38,222 nucleotides of DNA from Gemmatimonadales bacterium (GCA_007692505.1 REBX01000115.1:1-38222); one strand, 5' to 3'; counted from the first letter of the stretch, positions 19,322 to 28,184 are shown. Made by a program: numbers and translations. Notes: generated by a model not told the origin, from the sequence alone.

Positions 19322-19340
19322 GTCTCCTTTCCGTTCGTTC

Positions 19341-20222
19341 CTACCTGAAGAATCCGCGGCGGCCCAGGATGATCCGGACCGCACTTCCCCGGGGCGACTC
19401 CTCCCCGGCCTCGGGGTGGCTCCCGATGACCTCCCGCTGGGAGAACCCGAAGCGCCCCTGCACCTCCACCTCGCCCACCTCGAAGCCCGCATCCTCCAGC
19501 CGGGCCCGGGCCTGCTCCTCCGAGAGCCCCACCAGGTCGGGGATCTCCACCAGGGGCGGCCCCAGCGACACGGTCATCCGGATCTCCGAGGGCACCACCA
19601 GGAGGGTGCCGGCCTCGGGCTCGGTGGCCACGATCCGCCCCTCCCGTTCATCGGCCTCCACCGAATCCACCTGCACCTCGAAGCCGGTGGTCCGGAGGAT
19701 CGTCTCGGCCCGGTCCGCCCGGAGCCGGGTCACGTCGGGCACCGGGAGTCGCTCCGGCCCCAGGCTCAGGGTGAGCTCCACCGAGCCCCCGGGCCGGATG
19801 AGCTGTCCCGGGAAGGGGGACTGCCCCACGATCTGCCCCTCGGTGCGCCCCGGATGGCGAATGGAGTCCACCACCGCCACCTCGAGGCCCCGATCCGCCA
19901 GGAGTCCCAGAGCCTCGTCCAGGCCCCCCCCCCGGAGGTCGGGGACCTCCGCCAGGTCGACGCGCTCCCGCTCGGGCCCGGGGAACACGACCTGCGTGGC
20001 GTAGAGGTACCCGGTGCCCGACCCCAGGAGGAGGAGGATCGCCCCCGTGAGGATCGCCCGGGGCCCGGAGAACCACGAGCCCCCTCCGCCCTTCCCCTTC
20101 CGGGACCGACTCCTCTTCCGGGGGCGTCCGCCCTCCTTCCGGCCCGAGCCGGAGGAGCGGGACTTGCCCCTCCGTCTCCGCATGGAACGTCCGATGTCCA
20201 TCGTCTCAGGTGTCTCCGTCAT
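19341..20222 (-). CDS. Membrane protein with three PASTA domains and a very basic N-terminus, no kinase domain
   Basis: RRRRGKSRSSGSGRKEGGRPRKRSRSRKGKG then TM AILTGAILLLLGSGTGYLYA then PDLRGGGLDEALGLLADRGLEV, PDVTRLRADRAETILRTTGFEV, PDLVGLSEEQARARLEDAGFEV. Confidence 0.93.
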   Translation of the reverse strand: MTETPETMDIGRSMRRRRGKSRSSGSGRKEGGRPRKRSRSRKGKGGGGSWFSGPRAILTGAILLLLGSGTGYLYATQVVFPGPERERVDLAEVPDLRGGGLDEALGLLADRGLEVAVVDSIRHPGRTEGQIVGQSPFPGQLIRPGGSVELTLSLGPERLPVPDVTRLRADRAETILRTTGFEVQVDSVEADEREGRIVATEPEAGTLLVVPSEIRMTVSLGPPLVEIPDLVGLSEEQARARLEDAGFEVGEVEVQGRFGFSQREVIGSHPEAGEESPRGSAVRIILGRRGFFR

Positions 20223-21486
20223 GCCCGTTTGGGTCCGGGGCCCGGACCAGGCGGGCCGCAAAGGCCCCGTCGCCTCCCTCCGCCCCGTGTGCCCCCGCTG
20301 CCGCCCCCGCTCCGGGGCGGATGTCCAGGACCCCGTCCGGGGCTAGGCGGAACTCCGGGTGCCGGGCCAGGAACGCCGTCACCCGATCCATGTTCTCCTC
20401 GGGCTCCAGGGTGCACGTTGAATATACCAGCTGCCCTCCGGGACGCACCGCCGGGGCCGCCCCGTCCAGGAGTTCGTCCTGGAGCCTCGCAAGCGCCTGG
20501 ATCCCCGCCTCCGAAAGCCGCCAGCGGAGGTCCGGGTGCCGGGCCAGCGTTCCCGTACCCGAACAGGGCGCATCCAGGAGGACCAGGTCCTGGGACCCGA
20601 GGGCCAGGGGTGGATGGCGGGCATCCGCCACCACCACCCCCACGCGCAGCCCCAGCCGGTCCCGATTCTCCACGACCCGCCGGAGCCTGGCCTTCGACAC
20701 GTCGGCAGCCACCACTCGGGCGCCCGACGCCGCGAGTCCCATGGCTTTACCGCCGGGGGCGGCGGAGAGGTCCGCCACCCGGTCTCCGGGCCCGGCCCCG
20801 ATCCACTTCGTCACGGCCCGGGAGGAGGGGTCCTGGACCAAGGCCTTCCGCCCGGCCCGCCCTTCCTCTTCCAGTGCCTGCCCCGGATCTTCTCCCGGGG
20901 CGAGCCGCACGGCCTCGCCGTCCGGGAGGGCCACGATCCAGGTCTCGGGGATGCGGTTCCCCGCCGCCACCACCCGGGCCGCCTCCTCGGGTCCCCACGC
21001 TGCCACCCACCGCTCCACGAGCCAACGGGGATGCGATCCCCAGGTGGAGAGGTGCCCCACCGGGTCCTCCTCCAGCGAGGGGAAGCGCTCCGGCCCCCCT
21101 CCGGCCTCCGCCAGCCGACGGAGGACGGCGTTGGCCAGCCCTGCGGCCCCCCGCCCCCGGGACGCCCGCACCTGCCCCACGGTCTGGGACACTGCGGCGT
21201 GGTCCGGCACCGACCCCAGGAGGACGAGCTGGGCCGCCCCCATCCGGAGGAGCTCCAGCACGTCGGGGTCCAGCCGGTCGAGCCCCCCCTTCACGTGGAG
21301 GGAGAGGAGGTGGTCCAGCCGCCCCCGGTACCGCTCCACCCCCCGGACGAGCTCGTGGACCCAGGCCCGGTCCCGCTCCTCCAGCCCCTCCACCCCGTCG
21401 TGGAAGGCCTCGTCCAGCTTCCGGCCCCGACGCACGGCCACCAGGATCCGCAGGGCGGCCCGGCGGGGAGGCGTGGAGGTGCTCAT
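20206..21486 (-). CDS. rsmB: 16S rRNA (cytosine(967)-C(5))-methyltransferase
   Basis: MSTSTPPRRAALRILVAVRRGRKLDEAF (NusB-like) plus ADLSAAPGGKAMGLAASGARVVAADVS, LLDAPCSGTGTLARHPDLRWRL, LVYSTCTLEPEEN. Confidence 0.96.
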   Translation of the reverse strand: MSTSTPPRRAALRILVAVRRGRKLDEAFHDGVEGLEERDRAWVHELVRGVERYRGRLDHLLSLHVKGGLDRLDPDVLELLRMGAAQLVLLGSVPDHAAVSQTVGQVRASRGRGAAGLANAVLRRLAEAGGGPERFPSLEEDPVGHLSTWGSHPRWLVERWVAAWGPEEAARVVAAGNRIPETWIVALPDGEAVRLAPGEDPGQALEEEGRAGRKALVQDPSSRAVTKWIGAGPGDRVADLSAAPGGKAMGLAASGARVVAADVSKARLRRVVENRDRLGLRVGVVVADARHPPLALGSQDLVLLDAPCSGTGTLARHPDLRWRLSEAGIQALARLQDELLDGAAPAVRPGGQLVYSTCTLEPEENMDRVTAFLARHPEFRLAPDGVLDIRPGAGAAAGAHGAEGGDGAFAARLVRAPDPNGHDGDT

Positions 21487-21505
21487 GAGGGGAGGGGGGC
21501 CGGGC

Positions 21506-22351
21506 TCAGCCCAGCATCCCCCGCTCCGGGGAAGACGGCACTGCGATCTCCCGCTTCGGCATCCGGCCGGCCAGCCAGGCCAGGCGCCCCGCACGGGTGG
21601 CCAGCCGCATGGCCGTCGCCATGGCCACCGGGTCGTCGGCCACCGCCACCGCGGTGTTCATGAGGAGCCCGTCCACCCCCTGCTCCATGGTGGAACAGGC
21701 GTCGGAGGCCGTCCCCACCCCGGCATCCACGATGACGGGCACCTCCAGCCGGTCCTTGATCTCGCGGATGTAGTAGGGGTTCACGAGGCCGAGCCCGCTC
21801 CCGATGGGGCTCGCCAGGGGCATGACGGACACGCATCCGGCGTCCTCCAGCCGGAGGGCCGTGATCAGGTCGTCGTTCGTGTAGGCCATGACCTTGAACC
21901 CCTCCCCCACCAGGACCTTCGCGGCCTCCAGCGTCGCATGTACGTCGGGAAGGAGGGTCCGCCGATCGCCGATGACCTCCAGCTTGATCCACTCGTTGAA
22001 GCCGGCGGCCCGGGCCAGGCGGGCGTAGCGGATGGCCTCGTCGGCCGTGTAGCACCCCGCCGTGTTTGCCAGGAGGAAGAACTCCTCCGGGTCCAGGTGG
22101 TGCAGGATCCCCTCCTCGGTGGTCCGGTCCAGGTCCACCCGCCGCACCGCCACCGTGACCATCTCGGTGCCGCTGGCCCGGAGCGCCCGGAGCATGGTCT
22201 CGTTGTCCGCATACTTCCCGGTGCCCAGGATCAGCCGGCTGGAAAAGCTGTGCCCCCCCATCTCCAGGGGGGTGTCCGTGGAGGGGGCATCAGGGACAGG
22301 GACGCCGGCAGGGGTTCGGTCCGAGGCCTTCGGGGCATTGGTGTCGGTCAT
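21506..22351 (-). CDS. thiG: Thiazole synthase
   Basis: FSSRLILGTGKYADNETMLRALRASGTEMVTVAVRRVDLD; IKLEVIGD; VIVDAGVGTASDA. Confidence 0.98.
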   Translation of the reverse strand: MTDTNAPKASDRTPAGVPVPDAPSTDTPLEMGGHSFSSRLILGTGKYADNETMLRALRASGTEMVTVAVRRVDLDRTTEEGILHHLDPEEFFLLANTAGCYTADEAIRYARLARAAGFNEWIKLEVIGDRRTLLPDVHATLEAAKVLVGEGFKVMAYTNDDLITALRLEDAGCVSVMPLASPIGSGLGLVNPYYIREIKDRLEVPVIVDAGVGTASDACSTMEQGVDGLLMNTAVAVADDPVAMATAMRLATRAGRLAWLAGRMPKREIAVPSSPERGMLG

Positions 22352-22551
22352 GATGGGGTCCGATCTGCAGGGTTCGAGGGGTACGTGTTCAAGTGGGCAG
22401 AGGAGGGTTCGGGTCAGGGCCGGCCGGGCGCCGCGTCCAGGCCGGGCCGGGGCGACTTCCCGGGGCTGGCTCGCCTCCGGTGGGAGGCCGGTCCTGGCAG
22501 CGGGGCCCGCCCACGGGACGGCCTTCCGCCAGGAGCGCGTGGGCCGCCGCC

Positions 22552-22755
22552 TCAGCCGCCGCCCACGAAGTGGACGAGCTCCAGGGTGTCGCCCTCCTCC
22601 AGGGTGACGCTGGCGTAGCGCTCCCTGGGGACGATCTCCCGGTTCCGCTCCACCACGATCATCTCGGGACGGAGTTCCAGCTCCTCCAGGAGCCCGGCGA
22701 TGGTGGCGTCGTCCGCCACCGTGCGGGTCTTCCCGTTCACAACGATCTCCTTCAT
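22552..22755 (-). CDS. thiS: Sulfur carrier protein
   Basis: 67 aa; [24 protein letters not shown]...[33 protein letters not shown] with C-terminal GG. Confidence 0.97.
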   Translation of the reverse strand: MKEIVVNGKTRTVADDATIAGLLEELELRPEMIVVERNREIVPRERYASVTLEEGDTLELVHFVGGG

Positions 22756-23612
22756 GGACTGCCTCCGTGTTCGTCGGGGGTTCCGGGGTCGGGCTCCGAG
22801 CCGCTCTCTGGCGAGGGATCCTGCGCCGGGTCAGGTGCCGGGTCCTGCACCGGGTCCTTTGCCGGGTCCGGAGCCTGGCCCAGTGCCTCGTCCAGCGCCT
22901 GCAGGAAGCGGGTCACCGCGGCGGCCGGGTCCACCTCGGCCCAGACCCCCCGGAGGACGGCCACGCCGTGGCCCCCGGCGGTCAGGACCGGGGCCACCCG
23001 GGAGGGATCGATCCCTCCGATCCCGATGCGGGGCGGGGCCTGGGGGCCGAACCCCCGTCCCACGGCCCGGGGTCCCGTGCCCCGGCGCCCCGGGTGCGAG
23101 GCCGTGGGCCACAGGGTGCCCACCACCAGGAAGTCGGCGGCAGGGTCCGCCGCCCGGGCCGGGTCCAGGTCGTCGTCGCCTCCCCTCCCCACGGACTGGC
23201 CGATGAGGAGGGAGCGCGCCAGCCCATCGGGTCCCGCAAGCTCCCGACCCCGGGCGTCGTCCAGGAGCACCCGGACCTCGCCGGGGGGAAGGCTCCGCCG
23301 ACCCAGCTGGACTCCGAACACCTCTACCCCGGGGGCGGCCCGGAGGGCGAGCGCCACATCCACCCGGTCGTTCACCACCAGGCGGACTCCGTGGGCCCCC
23401 GCCGGCTTTGCCGCCACCAGGCCGGCCCGGAGGAGGCGGCCCCCATCCCAGCCCGGTGCCCGGAGGTGGAGGGCGATCCGCGAGCCGCCGGCGCGGCATA
23501 CTGCCTCCAGGGCCGGCGACGGCGCACCTCCGTCCACCAGCCCGGCCAGGACCTCGTCGTCGGTGACCAGGTGGAGCCTGGGAATCTCCTCGGGGCTCCC
23601 CGGGGCCGTCAT
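22752..23612 (-). CDS. ThiE/TenI-family thiamine phosphate synthase / thiazole tautomerase-like protein with repetitive acidic-proline tail
   Basis: [63 protein letters not shown]-terminal [18 protein letters not shown] tail. Confidence 0.88.
   Translation of the reverse strand: MTAPGSPEEIPRLHLVTDDEVLAGLVDGGAPSPALEAVCRAGGSRIALHLRAPGWDGGRLLRAGLVAAKPAGAHGVRLVVNDRVDVALALRAAPGVEVFGVQLGRRSLPPGEVRVLLDDARGRELAGPDGLARSLLIGQSVGRGGDDDLDPARAADPAADFLVVGTLWPTASHPGRRGTGPRAVGRGFGPQAPPRIGIGGIDPSRVAPVLTAGGHGVAVLRGVWAEVDPAAAVTRFLQALDEALGQAPDPAKDPVQDPAPDPAQDPSPESGSEPDPGTPDEHGGSP
22822..22869. repeat. 12-nt period tandem repeat (4 units) inside the ThiE/TenI-like gene
   Basis: tgcgccgggtca / ggtgccgggtcc / tgcaccgggtcc / tttgccgggtcc, encoding DPxx units on the minus strand. 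Confidence 0.85.
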
Positions 23613-24781
23613 GGCGATCCGCCCTCCGGGGGCGTGGACGGGGGGTCGGGCGGGGCCTGCGGACGCTGGGAGGCCGCCGCCGAGGCGGCATCGTCGGGGG
23701 CGCGCGCTTCGTCGGCGGGCGGGTCGTGAGCCGGCGGGTCCAGGCGGTCGCCGGGGGCGGCGCCTCCGCCCCGGAGCCAGTCGGCGGCCGCCATGCGGCG
23801 CTTCCCGGCGGGCTGGACCTCCTCCACCCGGACCCGACCGGCGTGGTCACCGGTGCCCGCTGCCACCAGGAGGCCCTCCTCCCCGGAACCGGGAAGGACC
23901 GTGCCGGGGGCCGGGACGGCCGAGCCTCCTGCGGCGCCCGGTGCGCCCTCCCCCGAAACCCCCTGGGGCGCGTCCTCCGACGCCCCCCCGAACGCCTCCT
24001 CCGACCCCGGTGCCGCTGCCTCCTCCGCCTCCGCCACCACCGGGCGGAAGAGCTTGAGGGGCTCGCCGTCCAGGGTCGTCCAGGCGCCGGGCACCCGGTC
24101 CATCCCCCGGATGTGGTCGGCCACCTGCCGGGGGGTGCGGGACCAGTCCACGCGGGCCGTGTCCCGGTCGATCATGGGGGCCCAGGTGACCCGGCTCTCG
24201 TCCTGGGGTTCGGCTTCGGCCTCGCCCAGCTCCATGAGGGCCAGCGCCTCCACCAGCGCCTCGGCGCCCAGCTCGGCCAGGCGGAGGGTGAGGTCGGAGG
24301 TGGTGTCCCGGGGGCCGATGGGGGTGGAGCGGCGGAGGAGGACCGGACCGGAGTCCAGCCCCTCGGTCATCTGCATGATGCTCACCCCCGTCTCCCGGTG
24401 GCCCCGGATGATGGCCCAGTGGATGGGGGCGGCGCCCCGGAGCTCGGGGAGGAGGGAGGCGTGGACGTTCACCGAGCCCAGCCGGGGCAGCTCGAGGACG
24501 TCTGCCTTGAGGATGTGCCCGTAGGCCGCCACCACCGAGAGGTCGGGGGCCAGGGCGTGGAGCTGGGCCAGGAAGCTGTCGCCCCGGGGACGGTCCGGTG
24601 TGAGGACGGGGATGCCCCGGGCCAGCGCTGCCTCCTTCACCGGGGAGGGGCGGAGCTTGCGCCCGCGGCCGGCCGGTCGGTCCGGCTGGGTGACCACGGC
24701 TACCACGTCGTGTCCCTCGCCGTCCAGGGCGGCCAGGGAGGGGAGCGCGAAGTCGGGGGTGCCCCAGAAGACGATGCGCAC
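23609..24781 (-). CDS. fmt: Methionyl-tRNA formyltransferase with low-complexity insertion in C-terminal domain
   Basis: MRIVFWGTPDFALPSLAAL, VVTQPDRPAGRGRKL, SVNVHASLLPELRGAAPIHWAI, GVSIMQMTEGLDSGPVL. Confidence 0.97.
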   Translation of the reverse strand: MRIVFWGTPDFALPSLAALDGEGHDVVAVVTQPDRPAGRGRKLRPSPVKEAALARGIPVLTPDRPRGDSFLAQLHALAPDLSVVAAYGHILKADVLELPRLGSVNVHASLLPELRGAAPIHWAIIRGHRETGVSIMQMTEGLDSGPVLLRRSTPIGPRDTTSDLTLRLAELGAEALVEALALMELGEAEAEPQDESRVTWAPMIDRDTARVDWSRTPRQVADHIRGMDRVPGAWTTLDGEPLKLFRPVVAEAEEAAAPGSEEAFGGASEDAPQGVSGEGAPGAAGGSAVPAPGTVLPGSGEEGLLVAAGTGDHAGRVRVEEVQPAGKRRMAAADWLRGGGAAPGDRLDPPAHDPPADEARAPDDAASAAASQRPQAPPDPPSTPPEGGSP

Positions 24782-24787
24782 GGTGGC

Positions 24788-25300
24788 TCAGCCCTCCCGG
24801 TCCTGGTGCTTCCGGTACTTCCGGAGGACCATCCGGCGCTTGAGGGCCGAGAGGTGGTCCAGGAAGAGGACCCCGTCCAGGTGGTCCAGCTCGTGGAGGA
24901 GGGCCCGGGCGAAGAGGCCCTCGCCGGTGACGGTGATGGGGGCGCCGTCGGGATCGAAGCCCTCCAGGGTGGCCCGGTAGGGGCGGGTGACGACCTCGCT
25001 GACCCCGGGGATGCTCAGGCAGCCCTCCGGCGACTTCTCCGTCTCGTCGGAGGCCTCCACCAGGCGGGGGTTCACCAGGGCCACGCGGCCTTCGGGGCCG
25101 ACCTCGTGGCGCACGTCCACCACGAAGACCCGGCTGGAGACCCCGATCTGGGGCGCGGCCAGCCCGGCCCCCTCCTCGTGGACCATGGTGTCGAAGAGGT
25201 CCCGGACCAGGGCCTTGAGCTCGTCGTCGAAGGCCTCCACCGGGGCGGCCTCCTCCCGGAGGACGGGGTCGCCCAGGTAGCTCAGGTCGCGGATCGCCAT
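24788..25300 (-). CDS. def: Peptide deformylase
   Basis: GAGLAAPQIGVSSRVFVVD, EGCLSIPGV, LLHELDHLDGVLFLDHL. Confidence 0.98.
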   Translation of the reverse strand: MAIRDLSYLGDPVLREEAAPVEAFDDELKALVRDLFDTMVHEEGAGLAAPQIGVSSRVFVVDVRHEVGPEGRVALVNPRLVEASDETEKSPEGCLSIPGVSEVVTRPYRATLEGFDPDGAPITVTGEGLFARALLHELDHLDGVLFLDHLSALKRRMVLRKYRKHQDREG

Positions 25301-25608
25301 CAGGCCTCCGCGGGATCGCCCAGCTTGCGAGCCACCTTGGAGCGCTCCAGGACGATGCGGGTGTTCTCGCCGGTGCGGATGGTGACCTGGTCCTCGGTGA
25401 GGTGGACCACGGTTCCCACGATGCCGCCATCCGTGATGACATCGTCGTTCTTCCGCAGGGCAGCCACCATCTCCCGGTGGCGCTCCGCCTCCTTTCGCTG
25501 GGGGCGGATGAGGAGCCAGTAGAAGATGAGGAAGATGAGGGCGATCTGGACCATGACGATCCAGAAACCGCCTTCGCCGTCGGCCATGGCGAGGAAGAGA
25601 GGGCTCAT
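25300..25608 (-). CDS. yajC: Preprotein translocase subunit YajC
   Basis: IFYWLLIRPQRKEAERHREMVAALRKNDDVITDGGIVGTVVHL. Confidence 0.96.
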   Translation of the reverse strand: MSPLFLAMADGEGGFWIVMVQIALIFLIFYWLLIRPQRKEAERHREMVAALRKNDDVITDGGIVGTVVHLTEDQVTIRTGENTRIVLERSKVARKLGDPAEA

Positions 25609-25653
25609 GTGGGGTTCGGGGGTCCGTTGGGTTGGGGGGGAGGCGGGGCGGGA

Positions 25654-26832
25654 CTACGTGCTCCGACGTTTTGCGCGGGTCGCACGGTACCGCTCCAGCC
25701 AGTCGGTGCTCCAGCCCTGAAAGGTACCATCGATGATGCGCTGCCGGGACTCCTCCGCAAGCCGGATGAGGAAGCGGAGGTTGTGGATGGAGATGAGGCG
25801 GTGGGCGAAGGCCTCCCCGGCCACCAGCATGTGGCGGAGGTAGGCCCGGTCGAAGGTGAGGCAGGTGTAGCAGTCGCAGCCCGGGTCCACGGGGGCGGTG
25901 TCGTCCTGGAAGCGGGCGGCCTTCAGGTTCACCTGGCCCTCGGCCAGGGTCCAGGCCGTACCGTGGCGGGCGTTCCGGGTGGGGGCCACGCAGTCGAACA
26001 TGTCCACCCCCCGGCCGATGGCCTCCAGGAGGTCGTCGGGGTAGCCCACCCCCATGAGGTAGCGGGGGCGGTCCTCGGGGAGCTCGGGGTGGAGGACCTC
26101 CAGGGTGCTCCACATCTTCGGCTTGGGCTCGCCCACCGAGAGGCCGCCAATACCCAGGCCGGGCCAGTCGCCCATGGAGAGGACGTCCCGGGCCTGGTCC
26201 CGGCGGAGGTCGGCGTAGACGTTCCCCTGGAGGACGGGGAAGAGGGCCTGCACCGGGGCGGCAGGGCCGTCGTCGTCACGGTCCCGGAGTTCCAGGAAGC
26301 GGGTGCGGCATCGCTCCAGCCAGGCCAGGGTGCGCCGGTTGGCCGCCTCGGCCACGCTCCGGTCGCATCCGCCGGGGGGGCACTCGTCGAAGGCCATGAT
26401 GACGTCGGCCCCCAGGGCCCGCTCCACCTCCATGACGGATTCCGGGGTGAAGAGGTGGGTCGTGCCGTCGATGTGGTTCTGGAAGGCAACGCCCTCGTCC
26501 CGGATGTCGTTGATGTGCCCCAGGCTGAAGACCTGGAAGCCGCCGGAATCGGTGAGGATGGGCCCCGGCCACCGCATGAAGTCGTGGAGCCCCCCCAGGC
26601 GCCGGACCCGCTCGTGGCCCGGCCGGAGGAAGAGGTGGTACGTGTTCGCCAGGATCATGGAGGCGCCCACGTCCTCCACCTCGCCGGGGGAGAGGGTCTT
26701 CACTGCCCCCAGGGTGCCCACCGGCATGAAGACCGGGGTTTCCACCGGGCCGTGGGGCGTGTGGAAGGTCCCCCGCCGGGCCGGGCCGTCGGTGGCGTGG
26801 AGCTGGAACTGGAAGGGGCCGATGCCGGGCAT
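25654..26832 (-). CDS. tgt: Queuine tRNA-ribosyltransferase
   Basis: GTFHTPHGPVETPVFMPVGTLGAVKTLSPGEV, ILTDSGGFQVFSLG, CDCYTC zinc ligands. Confidence 0.98.
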   Translation of the reverse strand: MPGIGPFQFQLHATDGPARRGTFHTPHGPVETPVFMPVGTLGAVKTLSPGEVEDVGASMILANTYHLFLRPGHERVRRLGGLHDFMRWPGPILTDSGGFQVFSLGHINDIRDEGVAFQNHIDGTTHLFTPESVMEVERALGADVIMAFDECPPGGCDRSVAEAANRRTLAWLERCRTRFLELRDRDDDGPAAPVQALFPVLQGNVYADLRRDQARDVLSMGDWPGLGIGGLSVGEPKPKMWSTLEVLHPELPEDRPRYLMGVGYPDDLLEAIGRGVDMFDCVAPTRNARHGTAWTLAEGQVNLKAARFQDDTAPVDPGCDCYTCLTFDRAYLRHMLVAGEAFAHRLISIHNLRFLIRLAEESRQRIIDGTFQGWSTDWLERYRATRAKRRST

Positions 26833-27044
26833 GGAGGGGAGCAGTGGGGGCGGGATGTGGGGGGGTGAAGGAGGCCGAAAGGTAACGAATCACCGGAACG
26901 CCGGGCGGGGGGGCCGGTACGCATGGGGGCCCGGTGCCTGACGTTTCGGGCCTCGCCCTCGGGCCTCGCCCGGGCCTGACGTTCGAGCCTGCCGCTCGAG
27001 CTTCACGGGCCCTCGACCCCCTCGTGCCCCCAGCCCCCGACCCC

Positions 27045-28016
27045 ATGGCCTTGCACTCCACCCCGCAGGCGTCCCATCCCGCCCGTGACCTCCGGCTTTC
27101 CGCCCCCTTCCGACTCCCGGCCCTCCTGGCCGCGCTGGCAAGCCTCTTCCTGATGGCAGGCTGCGACTCGGACCCGGCGGCACCCGACGACCCGGACCCC
27201 GACCCGGAGCCCCTGCAACAGGTGATCTGGGAGCTGGCCGCCGTGGGGGGTGACGCCGGGCCGGGACTCTCCGCGACCCTCACCCTCTACGAGTACACGG
27301 CGGAGGAGTCGCTGGCCCGCCTGGAGCTGGCCGATGGCGTGCCGGGCATGGAGGGCGTGGCGCCGGCCCACCTCCACGCAGGCGAGGCAGGGAGTGGGGG
27401 GGGGATCGTTTACTTCCTGGGCGCGCTGGACCTGGCGGAGGGGGCGCCGGGGGAGAGCTGGGCCGTGGTCCCCGAGGCCTTCGAGGTCCTGGTGGAAGAG
27501 GACCTGCACGCCAACGTCCACTGGAGTCACGACGAGCTGGAGGACCTGCTGGCGCAGGGCGATGTGGGGGCGAACTCCGGGGTGGAGCCGGAAGACAGCG
27601 AGCTCACCCCGCCGGCGGTGCCCAACACCCTGGCCTGGGAGCTGGATGCGGTGGAGAACGACGGTGACCTCCTCCCCGACGGGGTGGCGGGCCACCTGAT
27701 CCTGGTGGAGCTGGACGAGGAGCGAACGCTGGTGGAGGTCCGCCTGGACGGGGGCTCGCCGGAGACGGGAGCCGGGCACCCCGCCCATATCCACGAGGGT
27801 CCGGCCGGGGAGGGCGGAGGCATCCTGGAGTTCCTCACCCCGGTGGACGGGATGGCCGGGAGCCCGGGCTCGAGCTGGACCGTCCTGGAAATGACGCTGG
27901 CGGAGCTGGATGCCCTGGACGCCCACGTGAACGTCCACCAGGACCCCACCTCCCTGGAGGTGCTCATCACCCGGGGCGACGTCGGGCTGAATGGCGAGGG
28001 AACCACCGTGCCCTGA
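27045..28016 (+). CDS. Lipoprotein with two tandem CHRD-like domains
   Basis: Lipobox LFLMAGC; duplicated VAPAHLHAGEAGSGGGIVYFL...HANVHWSHDELEDLLAQGDVGAN and GHPAHIHEGPAGEGGGILEFL...HVNVHQDPTSLEVLITRGDVGLN; ORF could start as early as 26934. Confidence 0.8.
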   Translation: MALHSTPQASHPARDLRLSAPFRLPALLAALASLFLMAGCDSDPAAPDDPDPDPEPLQQVIWELAAVGGDAGPGLSATLTLYEYTAEESLARLELADGVPGMEGVAPAHLHAGEAGSGGGIVYFLGALDLAEGAPGESWAVVPEAFEVLVEEDLHANVHWSHDELEDLLAQGDVGANSGVEPEDSELTPPAVPNTLAWELDAVENDGDLLPDGVAGHLILVELDEERTLVEVRLDGGSPETGAGHPAHIHEGPAGEGGGILEFLTPVDGMAGSPGSSWTVLEMTLAELDALDAHVNVHQDPTSLEVLITRGDVGLNGEGTTVP

Positions 28017-28090
28017 GGGAGGGGGCGGGCCGGCCGCCCCCCCCGCGGGACCCCCGGGAATCGGGTTCGGAAAAACCCCGCCCGCTTGCC

Positions 28091-28184
28091 GGCGCGTGCA
28101 GGGTTTTGATCAATAATGGGCAATATCCTGCAACGAGTCAGATCGCAGACGACGCGTGCAGGGTTTCGTTCAATAATGGGCAAA
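28091..28184. repeat. Two copies of a roughly 34-nt direct repeat at exactly 60-nt spacing
   Basis: 28091 ggcgcgtgcagggttttgatcaataatgggcaat and 28151 gacgcgtgcagggtttcgttcaataatgggcaaa. Confidence 0.9.

Noticed and set aside
22352-22551. Possible TPP riboswitch upstream of thiG (minus strand ...ACCCCTCGAACCCTGCAGATCGGACC...)
   Set aside because: Superficially like the ACCC...GAACCTGATC core, but it lacks the CTGAGA element and the closing helices and runs straight into the start codon.
28091-28184. CRISPR array interpretation of the two direct repeats
   Set aside because: Only two copies with several mismatches, a single spacer-sized gap, and no cas genes nearby.
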